A stretch of 64,000 nt of DNA from Phallus indusiatus. Taxonomy: Eukaryota; Basidiomycota; Agaricomycetes; Phallales; Phallaceae. This document shows, piece by piece, positions 45,701 through 58,314 of this stretch. The stretch lies in the NCBI GenBank assembly GCA_027605045.1, contig JAQFWX010000009.1, positions 558,001 to 622,000 of the forward strand, read 5' to 3'. A program made the position numbers and the translations under genes. Position 1 is the stretch's first letter. Each line of letters begins with the position of its first letter. Under the pieces are notes generated by a model that saw nothing but the letters and a program-made list of their open reading frames with translations, was not told where the DNA came from and did no database searches.

Positions 45701-47036
45701 GCATCAAGGTCTCTGTCCTCCCTCCCGGAAACGGAGTGCACTACCACTGCACCATTTTCATAATACCCCCTCAATTTCTTAGAAATATTTAGACCTATCT
45801 TTTTTCTTGTCAATGCTCGCATCTGGCAATGTGATTTTCTTGACAAGCTGGATATTCACTCTTCTGATTCTCAAATGCATGCATGCATGCTTGATATTTC
45901 ATGTAATAGACAAAAGTCGCTTAAAGTCGACTTTTCTTTGTTTAACATCGCTACGTTGGATGTATCGTTATTTATCATGTTGAATTTTAAAAAAGTTATT
46001 ATTCGATACATGATGGCTTGTATTTGTTTCTCACTAACGATGTACAGTGTACCGCGTTTTCGCTCAAATGATTCACTAAAAGCGCTCCGCAATATCGCAG
46101 AATATCAGCGAAGAAACTCAATATGCTCTCAAAACAAAATGCCCGTCGAATCCGAGTCCAGTCACCGTCATTGATCTGGAATTTCAGTGCGTCAAGCGGA
46201 ATAACCGGGCGTCTACTTACGTAAGATATATCTGAGTTTGAAATAAACCCCGGCTCTCGGTCGCCGCGGATGAGATTAAGCGCTCAATTAACTCCACGGA
46301 GAGTCATCTTGTCTCCGTGGTAGAATGAAAGTGCAAGTAAAACACTTTGAAACTCCCCGGTACAAAGGCATGACGACAAATTTATGGATGCTAATGTGTA
46401 AATTTTTCTCATATGATTGTTGGACCTTCTAGTTACCTGAAGTTTATTTATCAGAAATCTCCGGTTTTCTGGAGTATGCTCAGGCTCTTCCGATTGGACG
46501 TTCGTTCTCTCCAGCGAAAGATCGAAATCAAACCAGTCTCGACTTATCGACTTTGGTTGCCACTCCATTTTATACAATACAACACATACACTACCAATGG
46601 TTGTAGTAGGAGTTACGAGCTGCTCTGGAGGTATTGAATTAATTTTAGTGGCATTTGAACCGCTTGAATCGCGCTTTAAGAATCTTCCTAGTGACTTGAC
46701 TTGGAAAACATATGCACATCGCCGAAAACTAGAGAGGTTCATTATGGTTATTTTTTTTTTCGGAATTCCCGTTCGTACAGTAGCGGCTGACTGCCACGCA
46801 ACTGAGGCGAGAAAATTGGATGATTATATTATTTATGTATCATTCTCAGGCTGATCCTTAAGAAATACACAACTCTACATTGTGTTCTTTCCCTGTTCTC
46901 CCAATGATTTGACCCGAGATAAAAGTGAGCTTTTTTAATGAGCAAATATGAGCACCGTGAGCGAATTCTGAAAGGTCTATATGTCTATGCAAAGATATCT
47001 AAATACATTGGAACTAATACTACCTCTGACCTTGCG
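45701..47036. other. Intergenic region, no gene seen
   Basis: 1.3 kb between the RlpA-like gene and the 3' end of the DHA1 transporter. A 152-codon open frame (46284-46742, minus) has no recognisable features and I do not call it. Otherwise unremarkable. Confidence 0.4.
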
Positions 47037-49254
47037 CTACTTTTTAGAATCAGGTCCTGAAGCTGATTTATCACCGTCAAAATGGACCCGTGATTCAGCA
47101 TCTCTCCACTTTTCCCCACATATGACTGTCCAAACGATCAGCGAGAAACCCAATACAGTAAATGCAGCGGCAATTCCGTTTGTTGCTGCTATACCGATTT
47201 TTTGGATTAAAGGCAAAACCACCGCGGACGCACCTGCAGAAGCGATGTAGCGCAGACAGCTTAGAAAAAGAGGAGTAAGGACGTGGCTTTTTTTAGTGCA
47301 AAACTGATTGCGGGTCTTACTTGTTCGTTGCGATAGCTTCGGCTGAGCGAGTTTGAACGGCATCAACTAGGTATGTGTTACACACTGCGAAAACGCCCAA
47401 AAACTATATATGGTGAGTAAAATAAAATTGTAATTGGTGAAGGTAGTGCCAGACTACTAACCCCAACGCCGCTGATGAATAGTAGGACAAGACTGAGAGC
47501 AAGCCCGCCCGAGGCTGTCCAGAACTGTATGGTGAAGCCTAAGCCAATAATTGACGTCGGAACGACGATGCCCCCGAAAATGAATGTTGCGCGTAGTCGA
47601 TCTTCTGGAACGTAATGTTCTCGTTTAGCGATCCAGCGTTTTAATGTCGCGTCCGATATCAATCCCGATAGTCGCGAACCAACTTCGAGACAGTGCCAGA
47701 AGAGATATTATTATTTAAATACCCGACAATTTGCATATATGAATTCGCACCTATGTTGCCCGCACCCGGGGCAAGGTAAAATGTCCCCAACAGTGCTTCA
47801 TTCGTCACACCAAACCTTGGACCCTAGATCCCAGATAAAGGTCTGTTCTAAATCTCGCATGATAGTAAAGGAGATGCAAATACCAATGTGAATGTCAAGG
47901 GAACCAATAAACCTAAATGTTGTAAGCGGTGATTAAATAGACATAGATAGCTGAAGTTTACTATAGTTAGCTAGTAGAACAAAAGATGACGTCAAACTCT
48001 ATAGACGGATTTGGCATTAACTCATGACTCATCGACTTTGCCGGAAAATCGATTTTGCTTACGATGGCTAGTACGCTCTTCTGTTTCAATAGATCCAGCG
48101 GTTTTAGAGGGTTGATCCATACCCAAATGAATTTGTCCTTGGCATGAGGCCCCAGGGCTTTTCTGGCTTTATCAATGCCACGAGTATGACTGGTCTCCGG
48201 CAAGACGAAAAGCATAAGGAGAAAGCAAACCGTGCCCATTCCAGCTAAGATGAATTGATTGGCACGCCAACTTCCTTCTTTTCCGGGTATATACCTTTGA
48301 AACGAATTAGACTTGGTTATGTGCAGGCGCATGGTTTGTAGAATTACTGTGTCACTATACCAGCGATAACTGGCGAAAGGGCTGGTCCCAAGACAGCACC
48401 CTAGGTTTATTAAATCACGGAACATAATTAAAAGGTGGGAGAGTGCTGACTGCATAAAACAAACCCATCGCTCTTCCACGTTCAGTGGGTTTATAGATAT
48501 CGCCAATGGAACCAGCCCCGACAGCCAACACACTACTGGCACCGGCACCCTAAAACCGGTTATCATGTCTATAACTCCAGAAAGGATTCAAAGTCACCTG
48601 GATAATTCTCGTTATAATTAATTCCACCAAGTTATGGGATAGAGCTACGCCGATCGAGCCTGCGACGAATATAGGCAGGGAGACCAAGTATATTTTTTGT
48701 CTCCCGTCTTTGAAAACACATGAATAAATAGTCTTGAGTAAATTTCAGAAATCACATACAGTATGTGGAATATGGTGACCAGGCCAAAGGTGCAATTCCT
48801 ATTGTTGCGAGGAATATAGCTACTGTGTAGCTAGAAAAGATTAGTAATGTAACCTTGCGAAGAGAGCGTCCAAGGTTACTTGATGACCGATTGGCTAACT
48901 TTAAGATCTCGGGACATTTGTGGAATGGAAGGAAGAAACGAAGATGATGCAAAAGCTAAGGACATAGGTGTCAATTGTTTCGTTACGCATTGATAATCAC
49001 ATACGAGCCAGCAAAGCAGCGAAGGAAACAATGGCAACAATGGCCCTCTTTCTGCCCTTGGAAAATCTGTTATAAATCTCGTCCTCCAAATCAATTGTGT
49101 TGCCGGTGGTTGATTTCGTCGTCGCTTTTTCTACGTCTTTATCTGAAGTTTTTACAAACTTCACAGTCGAGGTTTCTGAATTGAAAGTTGTCGCCACTTT
49201 CTCGATATTGACTTGGGCCATCGACCCAAGTGTAGGAGTGTTCGAGTTACTCAT
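47037..49254 (-). CDS. Major facilitator superfamily transporter, DHA1-like
   Basis: Proton-coupled exporter of the DHA1 (drug:H+ antiporter, 12 membrane segments) type, at the plasma or vacuole membrane; substrate unknown. Thirteen exons, with starts and ends that sum to 518 residues (first 49254-49005, last 47259-47037). Landmarks: a Ser/Thr-rich cytosolic N-terminus, LPSIPQMSRDLKVSQSVINYT in the first loop, GRQKIYLVSL after membrane segment 2, RIIQGAGASSVLAVGAGSIGDIY in segments 3-4, PTERGRAMGLFYAGAVLGPALSPVI in segments 4-5, a central loop (LPETSHTRGIDKARKAL) and GSRLSGLISDATLKRW after segment 8. Exons 8 and 9 are only 37 and 29 nt. Confidence 0.88.
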
Positions 49255-50014
49255 AATGGGGCTTGTGAATTCAAAGTTGGACGAAAATGTCGTAAGGTTC
49301 CGATTCTTGCTATACAATATATACACGAGCCAATGCCGTCATGCCTCAAGGTAGGCCGAAAAGATATTTGTCAGAACATCGCTTTTTTCAGGGTGCAACC
49401 TACAACATAAACGTTTTCGTTGGAGGCCTTCTTTATCTCGGACGTTCACATGGTGTAAGGTTCAAAGAGGTTGCCGGTCTTCGGCAAATTTCAAACACCG
49501 AAATATAACGGAATCTGAGGAGAACTTCCGGACTTCCGGCTTAACGTTTTGATTGAGGATTGATACGGGAAAGAATGTTTGTAATTTAGGCATGAGATCT
49601 TTTTGGTGCTTTTTGGCGTATGTGAACTATGTATTTTCTTCCCAAATTTTATTTAATAGTACGAAGGTCGGATCAACTGCCCCCTTGCTTTGCCGGCCCT
49701 TGCTAGTCCCTTCTTATAGAAGACGTATTATGGCATGCCCGGAACAGAGCCGAAAAGCGGCTCAAATCATAATAATCATGAAGAATGTGTGAACCATTAA
49801 CATCACGGGAGGTTAGGGTTTCAGGTGGGTTGTCTATTTTCAAATTCACAAATAGTATTAGTCACTAGTAGTCTACTCGTGATGTCATACAATTAGTAAA
49901 TAGAATGGAAGTCATGTTGGTCCAAACCGATCACCCATCTCACCAGGCATGATGTATGGGCAGGTATATAATTAATCTTTAGCTAATCACTTGTAGTGAA
50001 ATCAACCCTTTTGT
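49255..50014. other. Intergenic region, no gene seen
   Basis: 760 bp between two minus-strand transporters; it should hold the promoter of the DHA1 gene and the 3' end of the ACS gene. No clear motif. Confidence 0.45.
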
Positions 50015-51924
50015 TCATAAGTTCCAGGGTATGCTGCCAGCAGGTAACCTACTGTTTCTCCGTCGATATACCTGTCTCATGAATAACATCATAATGGACC
50101 CTAAAAGCAATACGGCGAAATTTGTCATATGCCCAGTTATGTAGCCAGGGGCCTCAGAGTCTATAATTATGCTCAACAGGTCTGTGTGTTAAAAATACTA
50201 CTCAAACCTACCTTTGTAGATCCATGCGCCAGCAATCTGTCCGAGAGCGCCCGTAGACATATACAGGCCAATTGCCAGTCCCGATGCACCAGTACTTCGA
50301 AGGTTGTTCGATAACCAGGCGACTGAGGGCGCGCCTGTAGCGAAAAGCGCGGGAGCTGAAATACAAAGTAGGACATAGCGGGGAATAAGAGCAGAATCCG
50401 GTAACAAGGCTTGGATCAGAAAGCATATAGAAGCCAGCAACGCAGGAAAAAAAGAATGCAGAGACTTTGCACCAAAGTGATCCGTTGAAATTGATATTGC
50501 CATAGTTGCTACGAAGGACAATGCGTTGGGCGCTGGTAAAGTATGTAAACTTTAGGAATGTTCTGAAAAGAAGTGTCGCTCACGAATGGTAAATAGCTGG
50601 CCTTCCAAATTCTCGAGTCCGAGACCGTGTATGATCGAAGGTAAAAACAAAAATAATGAACTAAATGAAATGGAGAGGCAAAAATGAATGAGATAGTGTC
50701 CGTATAGTTTCCAGTCCTTTAATGTTTCCACAACTTCTTTTTGAGTGATTTTGGCATCTCTATCGCTAGTATAAGAAGAATTCTGTGACGCTTAATAGTC
50801 AATAGGACATACCCCTGAGACCTTACGCCTTGAAGCCTTGAGATAGCTAGTTCTCGTTCAGATCTCGATAGCCATCTAGTCGTTTCGGGATAATCGGGGA
50901 AGCAGAAATATATGACGACACCGGCAATACACGACGGAATTCCTTGGAGCAGGAAGAGCCATCGCCACCCTTGCAGGCCTCGCAATCCATTCAATTTTCC
51001 AATAACAAAAGCTAACAAACCACCGATAGCACCTGACACATTACTGTACGACATGAGTGACGAAATAATATTTCCAATGATGTGGTAAATACCTAGCTGA
51101 AGCTATAGCTGCAATCCGCGTAGACCTTTCTGACGGCTTGTACCAGAATGTCACAAGGTAGAACAATCCAGGCTGAAATTTATGTTATTTCTAACAGGTT
51201 CCTCTTGTTTGAAGAGAGAACTTTACCAATATCCCACTGCAGTATTTTTCAGCATTGTAAGAAGGGAATTGAGCGAAATATGTATGCTCACGCTTCGAAC
51301 GCGCCGAGGAGAAATTGGACACCCATGAAAGCAGGAAATGTCCGAACAGCAGCTAGTCCCATACTGATTGCACCACAAGAAAACACCAAAAAAGCAATCC
51401 AGGAGGACGGGCGGGATAATTTTAGTAGCAGATTTGAGGGGACTTCCATAAGCATGTATGCAACCAGAAAAACTACCCAAGCTATATCATAGTCGACGTT
51501 ACTGAGAATGAAATGTCAGCTAAGACCGGAGCTATGATAAACCGTGTATACCTGAGGGCGAGGACATCACTGAGTGAATCGTTTGTTTCGTAGTTTAATA
51601 TCCGTGCATTGCTCTTAATCGTGATGCAGTGCCTGGACAAAATGACTTAGGAGAAATGAACGCACTATATTGGAACGGTCGAGGTGACAGAGCGCGTATA
51701 TCAAGAACGACGGAAAAATAATCATGAGATCCAATTTCCGCACTAGTTTGCGCTCCCGTGAACTGTGATCGGAAGACAGTACACTCCCCTCCGGAGTGCT
51801 CTTCTCGGTATCTATGACTGTCTTCTCAAACGACGATAGAGGAGAGGGGTTGTAATCCGATTCTGCGTATGATAAATTCAGTGTATTGATAGAACAACAA
51901 ATGGAGTCACTTACTATGAGACAT
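50015..51924 (-). CDS. Major facilitator superfamily transporter, ACS (Dal5-like) family
   Basis: Anion:cation symporter-type uptake carrier; relatives carry allantoate, nicotinate, biotin or other organic anions. Starts at 51924 with a 10-nt first exon (51924-51915), then exon 2 at 51862-51666, exon 3 at 51613-51552 and several more down to the stop at 50017-50015. Landmarks: RERKLVRKLDLMIIFPSFLI and LDRSN of membrane segment 1, NVDYDIAWVVFLVAYMLMEVP in segment 2, SWIAFLVFSCGAISMGLAAV, a WYKPSERSTRIA loop, GLQGWRWLFLLQGIPSCIAG in segment 5 region and FPDYPETTRWLS, all typical of the family. C-terminus SRLPAGSIPWNL. Not every internal exon border was checked. Confidence 0.85.
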
Positions 51925-53291
51925 GCCGATAAGACTGGAGAGGGAGATGAGAGTTTGAAAAAGAAATTCTAGAGTTTTATAGAATTTGACACGCAAAGCA
52001 TAAGAATGGTGCAAATGGAAGCTATTTGGGGTTTAAAGGCTCGTTTGAGGTTTGGTCGTGCAGCAGCGGAAACCCCAATTCTTGAATCAAAGAAATCATA
52101 GACCCCGAAAAGGATTGCATAAAACAGCTCTTGGAAGACGAGGAGAGATGGCACCAAGATAACCATTCATAACCTATCCCTCGTTATCAGGCGTACTGAG
52201 AAACTGAAACCAAAGAACTAAACTTGAGATAGCAGTTGAGACTCACTGAATTAATTACATTCTATTTGCAATCCACCATGTTTGTTACTGTTACTCCTGA
52301 TTGACTTCTGTGTAACAAAGCCCGCAAATACCTCTCAGGCAGGGTGAAGAGAAATAAGGTTTGCGCTAAATGTCGCTAGCCCTGAAGGATAAGTAATGAA
52401 TTTGTCGTCAAACACTCCTAGTTTCACTCCCATATCTCCTAGCAGGTCCGAACGTTAATGGCAATTGGCAAGAGAAGACGATTCGTCATCGAACGCGTAA
52501 CAACAACTGCCCAAGAAACCGTTTATTGCTTGTTTGTTTTATCGGCTTGAAAGCTTGATGATATCATCATGATATTTTTTTGCTAGCGTGAAACAATTTG
52601 AATGAATCAAAAATTGACCTGCTGCAGTTCCAGCACTGTTTCAAACTCCAAATTAAAATTTGGATATAGATCTTGATGACTGTGTTCGTGGCGTCAGCAT
52701 ACTATTTAAACTCCGACATGTAGGCCTAGCGTGCTGGCAACTGCATCCCAACTCTGCCCAGATGAACTACAATTATGTTTAAGATTGAACATTAATGAGT
52801 CTAGAAGATGATGTCAACGATGAATAGCAATCAACGATGAATGATAAATTTTGAATCTATTGATTGAGTTTATGTAACCAAAGTATTACAGCATGCAGTC
52901 AACAAACGTAAAAGACGAGGGCAAACGACAGAGAACAGAGAGAGATTCGGAACATAGAAAGAAAGAACCATTAAGATTATATTTTCCCACCATTTTTTTT
53001 GAAGAACCAAAACACATGAACGAGGGATGAAACCGTGGAGATACATTCCATGAACCATGTGATATTGCGTTCGCCGATCCGGTCCTCCTTACACACATCC
53101 TTACTCTCATCGCTTTCCAACACCCTTTTCGCATCTCTGCTACCTACATCTATCTTTCTCTTATACTTCTACATCTGACATCAAACAAGTCACTTGAAAC
53201 TGCTCGGTTATGTGGTTGTTCATAACTCACCTTTTTTTTTGCATTTCATGAGTCCAGAGTATTTTCAATGAAAAAATGACGTTGCGATTAT
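51925..53291. other. Intergenic region, no gene seen
   Basis: 1.37 kb. A 65-codon minus-strand frame at 51969-52166 starts with a hydrophobic stretch but has no other support. Includes the promoter of the ACS transporter and the 3' region of pyruvate kinase. Confidence 0.4.
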
Positions 53292-55511
53292 TCATTGTCC
53301 ACCGAGGGGCTGCAATTCCAAATCGGCAAGATCGGTGGGCACAGTCAGAACACGAATCGTGTTAGTGTGTCCGAGACCTCCTTTCCAACCTTGTATAGCG
53401 ATGACAGTTGCTCCGGGTTTAAGAATCTTTAACTGGAGGCCAGAGAGCATGCCGAAGCGCAAACGGTTGTCAACCTAGAATAACAAGCCATTAACATCAA
53501 ACCGGAGCGCGTAACGGAAACAGAACTCACGTCGATCTGCCAATCATGGTCATTTACTATGCGTTGTTTGTTGTAATGGAACGGATAGACGCCGCGATGG
53601 AGATGAATTTGTCTAGCAGTTTGTTCGTTCCGGGTCACTATACAGAGTGCGCTTCATACAACAATCGCTACTAAGCAGCACTGACGCAATGCTTACCACA
53701 GATAATAGGGACCTCGGGCCTGTACTTGCTCAACAACCGGGATGTGTTGCCGCTGGTGGATAAAACAAGAAGTGCACCTGCATTCTGCTCGAATGCTGCG
53801 GCTACAGCTGCCATAGCGACAGTCTCGACAGTCTCGGTCGGTCGTTTTTGGAGATTACGCAACTCGTCGAAAAGGGATGGGTAACTGATTGCCCGTTCCG
53901 CGAGGAGACATGTTTCAGCCATCATAAGAACTAATACGATAGTATTAGGTTCCTCCATTCCTGAACTAGCCGGGAGAGATAGACGTACCTGATTGAATTG
54001 GGTAGTTGCCCTTGGCCGTCTCTCCGGACAACATCACACAGTCTGCACCGTCCAATACCGCATTGGCAACGTCACTGACCTCAGCACGTGTAGGACGAGG
54101 ATTGTTCGTCATCGACTACAAACCATCAATTACTACCTGTGAACGCTCAGTCGGGACAAAAAAATCATTACCTCTAACATTTGGGTTGCACAAATGACGG
54201 GTTTGCCAACGATATTGCATTTGGCGATCATCATCTTTTGAGCAACAAAGACTTGACTGGCAGGAATCTCGATACCCAGATCACCACGAGCAACCATCAC
54301 ACCATCACAGGCAGCCAAAATCTCGTCAAAGTTTTCCAAACCTTGCTCGTTCTCGATCTTGACGATGATCTTAATATTCGCACCCTCCGGACCAAGCACG
54401 GTGCGAATATCATGGACGTCTTTGGCGCTCCGGATAAAGGAGGCGAAGATCATATCTACACCGTTGCGGACACCAAATTGAAGATCCTTCTTGTCTTTTT
54501 CGGATAAGGCAGGGAGATCAACAGGTGTTTTTGGAAGATTGACCCCCTTTCTGGATGAAAGGACACCGTCATTGAGGGCCCGGACGCTGACTGTCGTTTT
54601 GTTAACCGCGAGGACAAGCAAGGATAAAATGCCGTCATCGACGTAAATTAACTTTCCGGGCGCCGTTACCTTGGGCAAATTGGCCTATTAAGGGCATCCA
54701 AGGATATGAGAGAAAATAAAGTAGAAGGCAAATAGACACACGTAATCCATGTAAAGGATCTTGTCATCGCTCGACTCGTTGTATGCAGGATCAGTGGTAA
54801 TTGTGAACTCGTGTCCTTTACTGATTTTAATCTTATAGGATTTCAGTGAAAACCGAAATGATAAAGGTTAGAAGAATAGTCCATACATCTAGGTTGTCTT
54901 TCATCAAACCCGTACGGATCTCCGGTCCTTTCTGGTAAAGCGGAAAAGAAAGAGAATATCTGAGAATTGGCCGCGCAACAAAAAGAAAGGTACACACAGT
55001 ATCCAAAGCAATAGCAACGGGACGGGCAGGGGGCGGGTTTGCTAGTCGAAGTAAGCCTCTACGCTATTCGATCATCGACTGGAAGAACATACAAGCCATG
55101 ACCGCACGAGTGTTGTCGATGACAGATTGATGATATTCATATGATCCGTGAGAGAAATTCATACGGACTAACAAGATGTTTAAGAAGGGAAAGTGATCTA
55201 CGAGTGCGATGTACATACCGACACCGACACCGGCATCCATCAGTTCTCTCAGCTTCTGCTGGGTATTGACCTTTGGTCCTAGGCAGAGATAAAAATGTGC
55301 CGCTGTTCATAGTGATGAAACAATACCAATGGTTGCAATGATAGTTGTCTATATACGATAACAAAGGATGATTTAGAAGACCATGGGTCGTCTGGGTGTA
55401 GTCGTGATTGATGCTTACCTTCCTGAGGTATTTTGTGCTCGCATCTAATTCGGGACCAGTGTTAAGCTGTGAAAGCCATTGAAGACGATTCGAATTGTCG
55501 AATAAAGTCAT
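53292..55511 (-). CDS. Pyruvate kinase
   Basis: Last step of glycolysis, making pyruvate and ATP from phosphoenolpyruvate and ADP in the cytosol. Twelve exons (55511-55419, 55348-55327, 55278-55219, 55167-55093, 55041-54998, 54931-54887, 54831-54742, 54684-54172, 54115-53989, 53930-53697, 53637-53531, 53474-53292) give 530 residues, slightly longer than yeast Cdc19. Active-site regions: [59 protein letters not shown] and [10 protein letters not shown]. Exon 2 is only 22 nt. The large exon 8 (513 nt) covers the barrel core. The start codon is the first ATG before the N-terminal [11 protein letters not shown] motif. Confidence 0.96.
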
Positions 55512-56448
55512 GATAGTCAACGTCGATCAGGAAAGATTGTGGAAAGGTGCAACTTGACGTGAAGAGTGGGGCGCGCGCGTCTTTTCATCTTTGGCGGAGT
55601 TACGAAATATCGCGACGGTGCCGCGGAAAGACGGTAATGATTGCCATGCCAGTGTGCAACTGTGTGCGATCTAAGGTTTATCATTATCTTAGCTCGGGGT
55701 TCCGCTATCCGACGAAGATGGTTGGTTTGGTGATAAACGTGCGTTTACTATTATTATTTTGGCCTACGCTACTCGGCTCATGGGTTTTTGTCGGAACATC
55801 AAGACTGCGGCGGTCTTCATCAGTGATATCTATGACCATCAACCCAAAACGAAACACGTATTCAACTAATTGGTACGCTTGGGGAGCTTGGTTTGTTAGA
55901 TGACGCGCTCCATCAATGGGATGTGCATTCAACGGACGCCCGTAAAGTCTTGGGGCCCAGGGTGCCCAGTAGCCGTTGATGGAGATGAATCAATTTTCAA
56001 ATTGTCAAACAGCAGCACGAAAATGTAATTCTTGGTATCGCGTCAAAACTGTTGAACACAAGGGCAAGGTTCTGACGTATACAATATCCTCAGGTTTTTT
56101 TCATTTAGCTCCGGGCAAAATAGGTTGAGCTGAAAATTGTGTGATGGTCTAGCATGAGTACTTTATGGATTTCTATCTTGTGTAAAGAAGCAACTGTTTT
56201 AGAGTTCCTCATCGTTTTGCATAAAACTCACCTAAATTTTTTATACACGTTGGTCAACGTGGATACCGCTATTAGAGCTGATGTTACTTATTATTCACAA
56301 GCAATCCTGACAAGTATAATGTGAATGAAAAGTATAAACATCAGAATTTTGAATTATGACAGTCTCGTCGGCGAGAAATAGCCGCTTAAACGAATATGTT
56401 AAAATTGGAGGGGGTCTTGCGATAACATATACATTAAATACATTAAAA
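55512..56448. other. Pyruvate kinase promoter and intergenic region
   Basis: About 940 bp between pyruvate kinase and the small secreted protein gene. A GC-rich GGGGCGCGCGCG run lies near 55570. No gene supported. Confidence 0.4.
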
Positions 56449-56836
56449 TTAAATAGCTGCAATATTTTTGATTAGCACTGCTGGTCCGTGCTTGCTCATG
56501 ACGAAGAAAAAAAATACCTTGCTGACGGCTGGACTCAGGGGTAGTACCACCACCAAACCATTCATATTCATAATCGGTGTTCAGTCTGGGGGACAACTTA
56601 AGATCTAATTTAGTTGATGGGTCTAGCCTTAAACCGGAAGTATCTCCAGGATCTAAGTTATGAAGATGAAAATCTAAATCCCACTAGTTCTCGATCAGCA
56701 CTTGATTCCTACCTTCAATAATACTCCCACCCAGGCCATCGCCGCCGTCGCTGACTGGTAGAGTGAGGCTAGGCACGAAATAGAGAGTAAAGATATAAAA
56801 TCCTACAAGGCAGTTGTTTATGGTCAATCTAACCAT
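56449..56836 (-). CDS. Small secreted protein (88 residues), orphan
   Basis: Unrecognised. Three exons (56836-56713, 56652-56518, 56456-56449) joined by two GT-AG introns (60 and 61 nt) give 88 residues. The N-terminus has a basic-hydrophobic signal peptide (VRLTINNCLVGFYIFTLYFVP), followed by a Gly/Asp-rich segment (VSDGGDGLGGSIIEDPGDTS), DPSTKLDLKLSPRLN, then YEYEWFGGGTTPESS. One Cys only, inside the signal. A TATA box stands 48 bp before the ATG. The size, signal and accessory location fit a candidate effector or small secreted protein, but no homology is claimed. The last exon adds only two codons, so the terminal intron is less certain. Confidence 0.5.
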
Positions 56837-56883
56837 GATTTGTTGACTTTGTGTTACACTTAGGTCTTAAGGGAACTGCAGCT

Positions 56884-56891
56884 CTTTTATA
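56884..56891 (-). promoter_or_regulatory. TATA box of the small secreted protein gene
   Basis: TATAAAAG read on the minus strand, about 48 bp upstream of the ATG at 56836. Clear consensus and position. Confidence 0.55.
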
Positions 56892-57426
56892 TTCAAAATT
56901 GCGGTGATAATAATTATTAGTAAGTACCTTAGATAGGTCTATCACTCGTCTGAGTCGATGTGTCACTGGTCAATATCATCATTGACTGGTATACTGATTC
57001 TCACGGTTCTTGTTCTGAGCTTGACACTTCTACTTACCGTAGTACAGCGGACACTCAACTTCCCATCATCAAATCGATGAGACGCCTTATACTTGAGCTC
57101 TGTCCTATTGTGCATAGTACACAGATCAAGGCATAGCTCGCTGGGATGTCCAAGCTAATTAGTGCCCCAAGTTGCGTGAAGCTTGAAGCCCACTCAGACC
57201 TAATAGATGACACTGCTCAGCGATTCTAAGCACCTCATGGCTAAGATTTTTGTTCAGTAAAATCAGCAGTTAACTGGTTCAAGAATGTGTTTTAGATGCT
57301 GCGATAATAATTCGATTTAGATCAAGTGCTGGCAGTCGACAGTACAGAAACTATCGCACCAGGTTGTCCTAGTTTCGTCTCAGCTCATGCAATGTGTATG
57401 TATCCACGACACGAGACTTCTGAAAC

Positions 57427-57612
57427 ATGAATCTCATCTCATTCCTTAAGGCCTTGACGATCATCACTTTTTTCGTCAAACAACTTGAATGCGGAGATGA
57501 AGTGATAATTGCGGACCTTGAACGACGTTGGACGATTGAAGATGGCTTGCAAACATATCCGTTAATATATTCATTAGAGGGGAATCTTTCAGCAATGTCT
57601 TTATATTGTTGA
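57427..57612 (+). CDS. Possible small secreted protein, very uncertain
   Basis: Single open frame of 61 residues beginning MNLISFLKALTIITFFVKQLEC, which looks like a signal peptide with cleavage near residue 20, then GDEVIIADLERRWTIEDGLQT. No family recognised. There are no flanking features that prove transcription; it could be chance. Confidence 0.22.
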   Translation: MNLISFLKALTIITFFVKQLECGDEVIIADLERRWTIEDGLQTYPLIYSLEGNLSAMSLYC

Positions 57613-58314
57613 GCGAACTACGCGCTTGCCGGAGGTGAGATGTTTGACAACGATCTCCACTTGGAATGTGTGAGGGCCGATTGTTATTTTGCTTCTCTTA
57701 CAACTAATCAATCATTATTGGCACGAAATATGATATTTTTAAATTTAGGAGCCCCACCTGAACGGTGCTCGTGTTTGCTGGGGTTTAAAAAGAGGAAAAC
57801 TCCCCTAGGTCAATGTTGATCTGACGGAATTGCGAACGATAGTCAATTTAATTCGGAGAGCGACGTTAATGGCAGGAACAGCGAAGGTTTGATAACATCG
57901 ATGTTTCCCAAAGAGCGACACTAACAGTAGAATTTGAGATAATGTAAATATTGAATCGTGACGCGGCGTGAAATTTGAAGCCTGAAGTGTCATGAAAATT
58001 GATGCAAGCAAATGTCTATTTGACATGTCATCCATAAGTCCATAAATACTTCAAATCAGTAAAACAGAACTTGTTTCTGGAACACTAAGCTCAATCCAGG
58101 AGTCTCCAGAGAGCTCAGAGTTTTACTGATCGGCGCCCCGCCGCCTTAGGTCCTATTAAAGTCCTTCTCCGAGCAAACACCCACAGGTATATATATTAGC
58201 ATTCATTGTCACATTAGCTCACTTGAATCTACGGATAACCACCATGACAAACACCTTCTCTGAATCACATCAAGCCCCTTCCCTGCTCCAGAAAACAATG
58301 TCAATGTCAAAAAA

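Larger units (their letters stand above)
56837..58314. other. AT-rich intergenic region
   Basis: Beyond the TATA box and the doubtful 61-codon frame, I see no gene in about 1.5 kb. Confidence 0.4.

Noticed and set aside
46284..46742. 152-codon minus-strand open frame
   Set aside because: No signal peptide, domain, or codon bias I recognise, and no splice or promoter context.
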